From contig CAJOER010000030.1 of NCBI GenBank assembly GCA_905233805.1, positions 1 through 10,462 of the forward strand: DNA of 10,462 nucleotides, in the 5' to 3' direction. Every line of letters starts with the position of its first letter. Within the stretch, counting starts at the first letter, position 1. The notes below the pieces were generated by a model that saw only the letters and a list, made by a program, of their open reading frames with translations, was not told where the DNA came from and ran no database searches. This stretch comes from an uncultured Eubacterium sp. Its GTDB lineage: Bacteria; Bacillota; Clostridia; Oscillospirales; Acutalibacteraceae. Position numbers and translations under genes: made by a program. Shown piece after piece: positions 1 to 6,013 of this stretch.

Positions 1-422
1 GCATAAACCGTCGCGTTCTCTTCAAAAACGTCGTATACGGGAACAACCGCCGAAAGCGAATGCATCTTTTCAAGCGTTGTCCAGAGGTTGTAAAACGAAC
101 CCTTGATGCTTTCAATTTCGCCCGCGAAGCGCTGGCGGATATGAAGCACGTTATTGCCTTCAAGACGGCTTGCAATTCCCTTGGGATAAAACTCCCTTAT
201 AATGATTTTTTTATCAAGCTGGGTGTCGTAACCTGCATAGGTAACGCTGTCGCTGTCGTGTGAAAGGAACGCGCCGACAACATATTTTCCCGCAAGCATC
301 GTTTTCGGTGCAAGGTATACAAAATCAATTTCTTTATCGTTATCGTAGCCGCACTCCGCACAGACTGCGCCTTCGGTAAGCTCTTTAAAGCAATTCATAC
401 AAAGATTATCCAAATCTTTCAT
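1..422 (-). CDS. Zinc-ribbon Ser/Thr kinase-like protein, probable pseudokinase (partial, C-terminus outside window)
   Basis: The reading frame is open from ATG at 422-420 to the left edge (140 codons visible). Seen: a zinc ribbon with C8-x2-C11 and C21-x2-C24; then a kinase N-lobe start (P39-x-T41-x-L43...Y47-x-V49-G50); the strand-loop-strand region ending VTYAGYD; IIIREFYP at 73-80; and VYDVFEEN at 129-136 before the hinge. This matches clostridial Hanks-type kinases that start with a zinc ribbon and carry GxGGFGITY and VAIKEYFP. Here the glycine loop is replaced by S54-HDSDS and the VAIK lysine by R76, and no clear alpha-C glutamate is visible near 110-118. I infer a pseudokinase or scaffold; the HRD and DFG motifs lie outside the window. 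The start is supported by GGAGTGG (429-435, rc), with GGAG ending 9 nt upstream, and by the promoter at 455-483. Confidence 0.82.
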   Translation of the reverse strand, partial: MKDLDNLCMNCFKELTEGAVCAECGYDNDKEIDFVYLAPKTMLAGKYVVGAFLSHDSDSVTYAGYDTQLDKKIIIREFYPKGIASRLEGNNVLHIRQRFAGEIESIKGSFYNLWTTLEKMHSLSAVVPVYDVFEENATVY

Positions 423-454
423 TTTAAACCACTCCATATAATTTATTCTAATAA

Positions 455-483
455 ATTATAATATCTATATTATTTAAAGTCAA
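455..483 (-). promoter_or_regulatory. SigA-type promoter of the kinase-like gene
   Basis: On the minus strand TTGACT (483-478), a 17-bp spacer and a perfect TATAAT (460-455) are seen. The expected transcript start is near 448, giving a leader of about 25 nt. This is the best promoter match in the window and implies that the gene is transcribed independently of the membrane-protein gene upstream. Confidence 0.85.
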
Positions 484-485
484 GT

Positions 486-515
486 AAAAAGTCCGTGTTA
501 TTCACGGACTTTTTT
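486..515 (-). terminator. Rho-independent terminator of the 498-1253 gene (possibly bidirectional)
   Basis: A 7-bp stem GTCCGTG/CACGGAC (491-497 with 503-509) encloses a 5-base loop and is flanked by an A tract (486-490) and a T tract (510-515). It can therefore act on both strands. The TAA stop of the minus-strand gene (498-500) lies in the loop. Its minus-strand U tract ends two bases before the -35 box of the next gene. Confidence 0.85.
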
Positions 516-1253
516 ATCTTTCAGTTTTATTGCCAGCGCAAAACAAAGCATCAGTACAAGATAAAGAACTATCCATACATAAAAGCTTTTGCTTACGTGC
601 CAGTTGTTTATTATTCTGTAACCTATTTTTGCGCCGACCTTAACGGTGTTGATTATAAGCGCAATAATCTCATATCCCGCCGCAAAGCGAAGCGAATACG
701 CGCCCGAATAATATGCAATGCCGAGTATTACGAAGCTTGCAAGCGCATAAAAAGCAAACTGCGAAAAGTAACCGAAGAGCATACTTCCCGTAACGTTCAG
801 AAAATACTTGAACAAAACGTCCGATATCTCGGTGAAAAACGGAACCGAAAAGATAATGGCAAACACCGTCGGCGCAGTTACTCTTCTGTCTTTATCCTGC
901 GCGCAGTACAGTTTATAGATAAGAACGGCAAACATAATCATTGCCGCTTTTTTTACTATGAAAAACAGCACGTCGGCGCTTTGGGAATATAGGTATAGAA
1001 AGCTAATGTTTACGGGCATCATCTTATATGCAAGAAGCGCGGCAAGAAGCCCGAGACGTATTTCTTTTGTCTTTGATATTACATAAACCGTAAACGCAAG
1101 CAAAAGAGTATAGACCATGGCAAGCACGATGCCGAGAGTCTTGCCCTGCGGAATAAACAGCTCTATAAGCCGTTCCGCCGCGTATGAAACAAGTATGACG
1201 GCTATTGTAAATATACAGAGTTTTCCGTCCTTTGAAACTTTTATTTCACTCAT
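498..1253 (-). CDS. Multi-pass membrane protein of unknown function (251 aa)
   Basis: I do not recognise a family. The protein has about seven or eight hydrophobic segments, roughly at residues 12-30, 39-59, 68-88, 93-115, 127-145, 158-182, 190-212 and 223-245. It has short charged loops and a basic C-terminal tail (KLKDKKVRE), which suggests a cytoplasmic C-terminus. No catalytic or transporter motif stands out. The start ATG (1253-1251) is preceded by AAGGGG (1265-1270, rc), 11 nt away, slightly long but usable. The gene is monocistronic: it is divergent from the PqqD-like gene and its stop sits inside its own terminator. I could not find a convincing promoter for it in the 74-bp divergent gap. 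Confidence 0.8.
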   Translation of the reverse strand: MSEIKVSKDGKLCIFTIAVILVSYAAERLIELFIPQGKTLGIVLAMVYTLLLAFTVYVISKTKEIRLGLLAALLAYKMMPVNISFLYLYSQSADVLFFIVKKAAMIMFAVLIYKLYCAQDKDRRVTAPTVFAIIFSVPFFTEISDVLFKYFLNVTGSMLFGYFSQFAFYALASFVILGIAYYSGAYSLRFAAGYEIIALIINTVKVGAKIGYRIINNWHVSKSFYVWIVLYLVLMLCFALAIKLKDKKVRE

Positions 1254-1268
1254 AATCTTCTGTTCCCC

Positions 1269-1297
1269 TTGTAAAATTATGTCTTGTGTGTTATATT
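1269..1297 (+). promoter_or_regulatory. Candidate promoter of the PqqD-like gene
   Basis: TTGTAA (1269-1274), a 17-bp spacer and TATATT (1292-1297) are seen. The predicted transcript start near 1304 lies downstream of the ATG at 1286, which helps exclude that longer start. The -35 box is only a partial match. Confidence 0.5.
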
Positions 1298-1327
1298 ATG
1301 CTTACAAAAATGAAAGGCGTGTGCTTT

Positions 1328-1591
1328 ATGAAAATAAAAAGCGGATTTGTAAAAAGGAATATTGCGGGTTCAAATATCGTCGTACCCGTCGGCAAAAGCG
1401 CAAAGGGATTTAACGCCATGATTACCCTTAACGATTCAGCGTCGTTCTTCTGGGACTGTTTTCAGAAGGACATATCCGTTGAAGAATGCGTTAAACTCGT
1501 GTGCAGCGAATACGACGTTGACGAAACGAGGGCAAAAGCCGACGTTGAAAACTTCGTAAAAATGCTTAAAGATAACGACTTACTTGATTAG
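1328..1591 (+). CDS. PqqD-like small protein (87 aa), possible peptide chaperone/RRE
   Basis: The protein matches the PqqD pattern: N-terminal beta strands (MKIKSGFVKRNIAGSNIVVP), then LNDSASFFWDCF (34-45), ISVEECVKLVCSEYDV (49-64) and a final helix ADVENFVKMLKDNDLLD (71-87). Known family role: PqqD and RRE domains bind a precursor peptide and present it to a radical SAM enzyme. No radical SAM gene, transporter or obvious precursor peptide is in this window, so the partner is unknown. An in-frame ATG at 1286 exists, but the RBS AAAGG (1313-1317), 10 nt before ATG 1328, and the promoter position favour 1328. The gene stands alone and ends in a terminator that overlaps its stop. Confidence 0.82.
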   Translation: MKIKSGFVKRNIAGSNIVVPVGKSAKGFNAMITLNDSASFFWDCFQKDISVEECVKLVCSEYDVDETRAKADVENFVKMLKDNDLLD

Positions 1592-1612
1592 CAGGGTTCC
1601 CCTGCTTTTTTT
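1590..1612 (+). terminator. Rho-independent terminator of the PqqD-like gene
   Basis: A 7-bp stem AGCAGGG/CCCTGCT (1590-1596 with 1600-1606) has a 3-base loop and is followed by seven T (1606-1612). The gene's TAG stop (1589-1591) enters the stem. On the other strand no T tract follows the hairpin, so it should not efficiently stop the convergent gene at 1611-2807. Confidence 0.88.
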
Positions 1613-2807
1613 ATGACTGAATTACAAGCGCCGGGTAACTGCTCTCTTTAAAATCTATCTGTTTTTTAAACTTAGAGATTTCACGGCTTTTTACGTCCCC
1701 GGTGAAATTCTTCAAAATATATGCGTAATCTTTTCCGTTTATTACGCTGTCGCTGTTATAATCGCCTGTAACGATACCTATCGGGTACTGAGTAATATCA
1801 ATACTGCTTATGCTCGTATTAATGACTACCGTTGCCGTTCTCTTCAAAGCGAACATATCCGTTACGGTAATCTCGTTATTGCCGGACTTCATGCTTATTA
1901 TTGCTATTCCGTTATCTCCCGTTGTCTGAGAGTCGTTTTCCCTCGTGACAACCGCGCCCGGAACAGGCTCGCCCGTTGTATAGTCAATTACCTTGAGAGT
2001 AACGCTTTTCAGTCCGCTTTCGTTAATTATCACGTCATAGTCAGCGCTTGTTCCGAGCACCGTAACGGTAATCTTGTTTGCGGTATACAGCGAACTTGTC
2101 TGAGGATACCAGTGCGTAACGTCCTGCGACGCGGAATAGGTAATCGCGTTTCCGTCAATAGAGTCCTTGCCCGTTACGCTTGACGAGGTTCCGTCCTTGT
2201 AGTGAACGGTGACGGTAAGGTTGGTAAGAAGTCTTGACAGATTATAACTGAAATACTGCGCGCCCGTGCTGTCCGTCATCCACGAGCCGTTTGTATTCTC
2301 CGTATAAGTAACCCCGCTTGAAAGCGAAATGCTCTCTATTGAATTGTCGTCGTATTCGTCGCAGACAAGCTTTACGTTCATCGTGCCGTTGGTGCGCCCG
2401 GAGCTCCACCAGCCCGCGGTGTAATAATATGTAACTCCCGCTTCAAGATGATAGGTAAGGCAGAACTGGATAACTCCGCTCTGTCCCCTCGCGGCAAAGT
2501 CGGGACTTTCGGACGAATAAGCAAGCTGAGTATAAATACGGTTCGTTCCCATCGGGTCGCTTTCTTTTACAAAAAGGTACGCCTCGCTGTGCGCCACGTT
2601 AAACGAAAGAAAGCTGTAAGTTCCCGAAACCTCGGGGGTGTAAATATACCAGTTTAAATCCTCGCTGCCGTCCATTGAATCGCTGTAAAGTACGTCAAGT
2701 ATCAGCCTCTGGGACTTCGCAAAGACGGTTGCACATATTGAAAGGACCGAGGCAATAATTGCAATAACGAGCACTATGCTTATCAGTCTTTTTTCACTTT
2801 TTTTCAA
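1611..2807 (-). CDS. Secreted multidomain protein with carboxypeptidase-regulatory-like and half dockerin-like C-terminus (398 aa)
   Basis: Residues 1-30 form a signal peptide (basic KKSEKR, hydrophobic 8-24, cleavage likely after VFA at 30). Residues about 50-150 (YIYTPEVSGTYSFLSF; CLTYHLEAGVTYYYTAGWW) resemble a PPC-like secreted beta-sandwich. About 155-265, ending around VTVHYKDGTSSSVTG and ITVTVLGTS, look Ig-like. Residues 266-332 (TTGEPVPGAVV...TGDNGIAII) match carboxypeptidase regulatory-like domains. Residues 348-368 carry one dockerin/EF-hand-type calcium loop with D349, N351, D353 and D360; the second loop expected in a dockerin is not recognisable. No enzymatic domain is seen, so adhesion or cell-surface attachment is an inference. 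The start is TTG (2807-2805), fixed by an in-frame TAA directly before it and an excellent RBS. Confidence 0.85.
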   Translation of the reverse strand: MKKSEKRLISIVLVIAIIASVLSICATVFAKSQRLILDVLYSDSMDGSEDLNWYIYTPEVSGTYSFLSFNVAHSEAYLFVKESDPMGTNRIYTQLAYSSESPDFAARGQSGVIQFCLTYHLEAGVTYYYTAGWWSSGRTNGTMNVKLVCDEYDDNSIESISLSSGVTYTENTNGSWMTDSTGAQYFSYNLSRLLTNLTVTVHYKDGTSSSVTGKDSIDGNAITYSASQDVTHWYPQTSSLYTANKITVTVLGTSADYDVIINESGLKSVTLKVIDYTTGEPVPGAVVTRENDSQTTGDNGIAIISMKSGNNEITVTDMFALKRTATVVINTSISSIDITQYPIGIVTGDYNSDSVINGKDYAYILKNFTGDVKSREISKFKKQIDFKESSYPALVIQS

Positions 2808-2810
2808 TTA

Positions 2811-2821
2811 TCACCCCTCCT
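2811..2821 (-). promoter_or_regulatory. RBS that fixes the TTG start of the secreted protein
   Basis: The minus strand reads AGGAGGGGTGA, a near-perfect anti-16S complement, a few bases before TTG at 2807. The codon immediately before TTG in frame is TAA (2808-2810), so no upstream start is possible. This resolves the start despite the absence of ATG. Confidence 0.85.
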
Positions 2822-2822
2822 T

Positions 2823-2841
2823 TATTAACAATTTGTTAATA
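2823..2841. promoter_or_regulatory. 19-bp perfect palindrome, candidate operator
   Basis: TATTAACAATTTGTTAATA is a perfect inverted repeat, nine bases per arm around one central T. It lies just downstream of the minus-strand -10 box (2844-2849), covering the expected transcript start (about 2837), and just upstream of the RBS. That position suits a repressor site or a 5' hairpin in the leader of the secreted-protein gene. AT-rich chance symmetry cannot be excluded. Confidence 0.5.
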
Positions 2842-2843
2842 TT

Positions 2844-2872
2844 ATTTTACAATTTATTTTACATTTAGTCAA
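2844..2872 (-). promoter_or_regulatory. Promoter of the secreted-protein gene
   Basis: On the minus strand TTGACT (2872-2867), a 17-bp spacer and TAAAAT (2849-2844) are seen. The predicted start falls inside the 19-bp palindrome, giving a leader of about 30 nt. Confidence 0.75.
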
Positions 2873-2913
2873 TAGTTATATTAAAAATTATATATTACCT
2901 CTCTATTTACGGC

Positions 2914-2942
2914 TTGTAAAAAAAGTCGAAATAGTATAAAAT
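2914..2942 (+). promoter_or_regulatory. Candidate promoter of the histidine kinase-response regulator operon
   Basis: TTGTAA (2914-2919) is followed after 17 bp by TAAAAT (2937-2942); TATAAA at 2935-2940 with a 15-bp spacer is an overlapping alternative. The start would be near 2949, a leader of about 25 nt before ATG 2974. It is divergent from the secreted-protein promoter about 40 bp away. Confidence 0.6.
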
Positions 2943-2973
2943 ATCCCTGAAAAAAGTAAAGGAGAAATGCCTT

Positions 2974-4071
2974 ATGCCATCAAAAAAGCGTTCCTCAAAA
3001 AACTTCAGAATAGGAACGAGGATTACAATTTCTTCAATTATCGGAATAGTCATCCCCGTTATTGCGGCGCTTTTGTTTTTATATTTTGCGCCGGAAAACT
3101 ACACCTCATTTCTGTTCGGGAAAACGCGGATACTGTACTTTCTGGTAATTCTGCTTTTCGTTCTTTCGATAGCCGCGCTTTCGTTTATAACTTCAAGAAC
3201 AATAGTGCTGCCCATTAAAAAACTCGCCGAGGGTGCAAACGAGGTCGCCAACGGAAATCTTGATTATAAAATCGATTATAAAAGCACTAACGAAATAGGA
3301 AGAACCGTTGACGCGTTTAACGATATGAGCGCAAGGCTAAAAGCCTCCCTTGACGACAGGGACAGAATCGAGCAGTCCCGAAAAGAAATGATTGCAGGGG
3401 TTGCCCACGATTTAAGAACTCCGCTGACTTCGGTAAAGGGTTACGTCGAGGGGCTGCGCGACGGCATAGCCGACACCCCCGAAAAACGTGAAAGGTATCT
3501 TAACACAATTTACGACTCAACTCTTTCAATGGAAAGGCTGCTTGATGAACTTCTTACGATTTCCCGCCTTGAACTCGGGAACATTGAGCTGAAGAGCGAG
3601 CCGATAAATATGAAAGAATTTGTTTTCGACTGTGAAAACGAAATAAGGCCGCTCCTTGAAGAAAAGGATTATTCCTTTGAGGTAATAAATAACTGTTCAG
3701 AAAATGATATAGTCATCCTTGATACGGCCCGCTTTTCAAGGGTTATTCAGAATATCGTTTCAAATTCAATGAAATACTCCCGAAAGGGCGTCAGGGGCGA
3801 GATAAAATTAGAGGCCCAAAGCTATGAAAAGTCGGTTATTTTAAGCATCTCGGACAACGGGATAGGCGTAGACAGCGAAAACCTTTCAAAAATATTCGAA
3901 ACCTTTTACCGCGCCGACAAATCGCGCACCCGCGTTCAGGACGGCTCGGGGCTCGGGCTTGCCGTATGCAAACAGATTGTTGAGCTTCACGGCGGTCATA
4001 TCTGGGCCACGAAAAACGAAGATAACGGCATAACGATTCTTATCTCTCTTAAAAAGGAGGAAGTAAAATGA
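2974..4071 (+). CDS. Membrane sensor histidine kinase (HAMP-HisKA-HATPase_c), 365 aa
   Basis: This is the sensor of a two-component pair: it autophosphorylates and passes phosphate to the response regulator encoded next. Two membrane segments (about 17-38 and 51-73) flank an external loop of only about 12 residues (39-50). A HAMP linker (about 74-126) follows. The H box has H145 in AHDLRTP; the N box is IVSNSMKYS with N264; G1 is DNGIGVD (294-300); the F box is ETFYRADKS (309-317); G2 is GSGLGLAV (324-331). All catalytic motifs are intact and the length is normal. The tiny loop argues against an extracytoplasmic ligand domain and for sensing in or at the membrane or through a partner protein. 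The start ATG 2974 follows AAAGGAG (2958-2964) by 9 nt. The stop TGA overlaps the next ATG. Confidence 0.95.
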   Translation: MPSKKRSSKNFRIGTRITISSIIGIVIPVIAALLFLYFAPENYTSFLFGKTRILYFLVILLFVLSIAALSFITSRTIVLPIKKLAEGANEVANGNLDYKIDYKSTNEIGRTVDAFNDMSARLKASLDDRDRIEQSRKEMIAGVAHDLRTPLTSVKGYVEGLRDGIADTPEKRERYLNTIYDSTLSMERLLDELLTISRLELGNIELKSEPINMKEFVFDCENEIRPLLEEKDYSFEVINNCSENDIVILDTARFSRVIQNIVSNSMKYSRKGVRGEIKLEAQSYEKSVILSISDNGIGVDSENLSKIFETFYRADKSRTRVQDGSGLGLAVCKQIVELHGGHIWATKNEDNGITILISLKKEEVK

Positions 4072-4760
4072 ATAAAAAAATACTCATAGTCGAAGACGAC
4101 GAGAGCATTTTACAGCTTGAAAAGGATTATCTTGAAGCAAACGGCTTTAATGTATCAAGCGCGTCCGGCGGAAGCGAAGGGCTTGAAAAGGCGCTCAGCG
4201 GAGCGTTTGATTTAATAATACTCGATATAATGCTCCCCGAAATTGACGGATTGGAAATCTGCAGAAAAGTAAGGCAGATAAGCGACGTTCCCATTCTTCT
4301 CGTAAGCGCAAAACGTGACGATATCGATAAGATTAAGGGCCTCGGACTCGGCGCCGACGATTATATAGTCAAGCCGTTCAGTCCCTCGGAACTCGTTGCC
4401 CGCGTTATCGCGCATATCAACCGCTTTGAAAGGCTTACCTCCTCTTCAAAGGAAGAGGTTGATATAATCGAAATCGACTCAATGAAGATAGATAAAAAGG
4501 CGCGCCGCGTCTTTGTAAACGATAAGGAAATCGGCTTCACCAACAAGGAGTTCGAGCTTTTGACCTGCCTTGCGGAAAAGCCCGACAATATCTTCTCAAA
4601 GGAAGAGCTTTTCGAAAAAATCTGGCAGTACGACCCGATAGGCGAAACCTCAACCGTTACCGTACACATTAACCGAATCCGCGATAAGCTTTTCGCCGCG
4701 GACAAGAGCTTCAAATACGTCAACACGGTCTGGGGCAAGGGCTACAGATTCAATAAATAA
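4068..4760 (+). CDS. OmpR/PhoB-family response regulator, 230 aa
   Basis: This is the DNA-binding partner of the adjacent kinase. The receiver domain (about 1-118) has the acidic pocket E9-D10-D11, phosphoacceptor D53 in LDIMLPEIDG, switch residue S80 and K102 in VKPF. The winged-helix effector domain (about 133-229) has FTNKEFELL (157-165), the recognition-helix region TSTVTVHINRIRDKL (194-208) and the wing VWGKGYRF (221-228). It starts at ATG 4068, overlapping the kinase stop as ATGA, with AAGGAGG (4054-4060) 7 nt upstream, so translation is coupled. Targets are unknown; the divergent secreted-protein gene and its own promoter are obvious candidates. It ends at a strong terminator. Confidence 0.96.
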   Translation: MNKKILIVEDDESILQLEKDYLEANGFNVSSASGGSEGLEKALSGAFDLIILDIMLPEIDGLEICRKVRQISDVPILLVSAKRDDIDKIKGLGLGADDYIVKPFSPSELVARVIAHINRFERLTSSSKEEVDIIEIDSMKIDKKARRVFVNDKEIGFTNKEFELLTCLAEKPDNIFSKEELFEKIWQYDPIGETSTVTVHINRIRDKLFAADKSFKYVNTVWGKGYRFNK

Positions 4761-4786
4761 AAGGACGGCTTTGCCGTCCTTTTTTA
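4761..4786. terminator. Bidirectional terminator between convergent operons
   Basis: A 9-bp stem AAGGACGGC/GCCGTCCTT (4761-4769 with 4773-4781) with loop TTT is followed by T (4780-4785) on plus and by TTTTATTTATT on minus. It closes both the kinase-regulator operon, whose TAA ends at 4760, and the four-gene minus operon, whose TAA is at 4786-4784. Confidence 0.88.
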
Positions 4787-5286
4787 TTCCTTTTTTTCTT
4801 TTTTTACCGCCGTGTTTTCCTGATTTCTGAACACCACATATTTATCGAAAAGAAATTCGGTAACCATATTGGTAACCATCGTTATTCCGAGCACGATATA
4901 ATATATCGCCGCAGTCGTCGCAAATCGTGAGGTAAAGTAATTTCCGAGCAGGGTTGAAACCGGTGTAAATACCGCATAGTAGCCGAGTACCTTGAGCATC
5001 GCAATCGGAATATTTGCCGCCGATTTGAAGGTGAATTTACGGTTGAACGTAAAATTCCAAATAACCGAAAGCAAAAGCGCGATAAGATACATCGGGCCGT
5101 ATTTGTTTTCCATTATCCTTGCAAAGGTTGCGTTGCTGTTCATAGCGTTCTGAATAAACGGAAGCTTGATTAAAACCTCGTTCATCAGCGTAAAGCTTCC
5201 CGCCTGGATTATCCCCGCGGACGCCGAAAACAGCGCAAATTTTATGAACTGAAGAATATTCTTCTTTTTCTGCTTTTCTCTGCCAT
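4784..5286 (-). CDS. GtrA-family membrane protein with an apparent frameshift near its start
   Basis: GtrA proteins are small four-TM proteins linked to lipid-linked sugar (often undecaprenyl-phosphate sugar) transfer or flipping. Here the conserved body is clear: FIKFALFSASAGIIQAGSF (TM1, upstream of 5185), YLIALLLSVIWNFTFNRKFTF (TM2 plus signature), MLKVLGYYAVFTPVSTLL (TM3) and YYIVLGITMVTNMVTEFLF (TM4), with a Lys/Glu tail. The ATG at 5185-5183 (133 aa) would delete TM1, so it is not the true start. The body frame runs open to a TGA at 5302-5300 without ATG, GTG or TTG in the needed region. The natural ATG (5286-5284), overlapping the previous stop as TAATG with AAGAGG 7 nt upstream, is in another frame and stops at 5242. 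One missing base in the A runs at 5274-5277 or 5265-5269 would explain this. Intact length would be about 167 aa. Confidence 0.8.
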
Positions 5287-6002
5287 TAATTATCCTCTTT
5301 CAAATTCCTGATATTTCTGAATATTTTATAGAGAATTATGCCCTCCGCCGCGATTGCGAGGAAGATATTTTCCGCAAGAAGATTCGGCTTAACATAGGCG
5401 ATAATCGCATAAAACCTTGCGAGGAATACCGTCACGCCGATAACCGTTACCGCCTTTATTAATTTCTCGGGCAGCTCATATTCCTTCTTTTCGAGGAGCT
5501 TATACGATACGGCAAAAAGCGCCGCCGTAACAATAAATGCAATAAGAAATACAAGGTAGTTTTTCTCCGTATATACCGCGTTGACATATTCCCACTTTTT
5601 AACCCTGAGAATGACGTAGGAAAAAATTGAAAGAATATAAAAACACAGTGTAAACAGGTCTCTTTTCAGAGTCTTTTGCGTGCCGATATCGCCGCTGAAA
5701 ATACTGTCGACATAGAATATGCCGAGGTATGCCGAAAGCGTTATAAACGCAAGAAGCGGATTAATAAGATAAAGCACCGTGCAACTGACTGCGGTAATCA
5801 GAAACGCCCTGTCTCTGTCCTTCATAAGCAGAATAGCGATTAATACTCCGAACGCTGCAAACGCCGAAAACAGATTAATAAAATCCATTAAATCGCCTAT
5901 CGGATTTCCCGCAGCAAGACTTCCGTTATAAGCAAGATAAACCAGATATTCAATTATTACCGCGGCTATAGGTATCGCCGCTTTTTTATTTGTTTTACTC
6001 AT
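5286..6002 (-). CDS. Multi-pass membrane protein, unknown function (238 aa)
   Basis: I do not recognise a family. Seven or eight hydrophobic segments are visible, about 8-26, 41-60, 66-82, 84-102, 115-133, 148-168, 183-203 and 208-227, with charged connecting loops such as KDRDR (61-65) and KKEYELPEK (172-180). No catalytic motif is evident. It is the third gene of the minus operon: its RBS AAAGGAAG (6008-6015, rc) overlaps the upstream gene's TAA, the gap is 11 nt, and its own TAA overlaps the intended GtrA ATG (TAATG). Tight coupling to GtrA and to the larger membrane protein suggests that the three act together in the membrane. Confidence 0.82.
   Translation of the reverse strand: MSKTNKKAAIPIAAVIIEYLVYLAYNGSLAAGNPIGDLMDFINLFSAFAAFGVLIAILLMKDRDRAFLITAVSCTVLYLINPLLAFITLSAYLGIFYVDSIFSGDIGTQKTLKRDLFTLCFYILSIFSYVILRVKKWEYVNAVYTEKNYLVFLIAFIVTAALFAVSYKLLEKKEYELPEKLIKAVTVIGVTVFLARFYAIIAYVKPNLLAENIFLAIAAEGIILYKIFRNIRNLKEDN
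5294..5299 (-). promoter_or_regulatory. RBS pointing to the out-of-frame GtrA ATG
   Basis: AAGAGG on the minus strand lies 7 nt before ATG 5286-5284, the right spacing for that ATG. It lies only 3 nt from the ATT codon in the GtrA body frame. The signals therefore designate an ATG whose frame closes after 14 codons, which supports a frameshift downstream of it. Confidence 0.65.
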
Positions 6003-6013
6003 AGTATCTTCCT

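Noticed and set aside
495..992. Plus-strand 165-aa frame opposite the 251-aa membrane protein
   Set aside because: The sense frame gives coherent membrane helices and a terminator at its stop; the antisense frame is basic, unstructured and begins inside the terminator.
1286..1327. Longer start for the PqqD-like protein at ATG 1286
   Set aside because: It lies upstream of the predicted transcript start, and the AAAGG site fits ATG 1328; the extra 14 residues are outside the PqqD pattern.
2878..2897. Direct ATATTA repeats (2878-2883 and 2892-2897) as response-regulator boxes
   Set aside because: The 14-bp offset is not the 10-11 bp typical of OmpR-family sites, and the region is so AT-rich that such repeats arise by chance.
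5262..5280. Programmed -1 frameshift in the GtrA gene
   Set aside because: A -1 shift at the A runs would restore the frame, but no canonical X-XXY-YYZ heptamer is in register and the A runs (4 and 5) are short for slippage; an indel is simpler. Kept only as an alternative.
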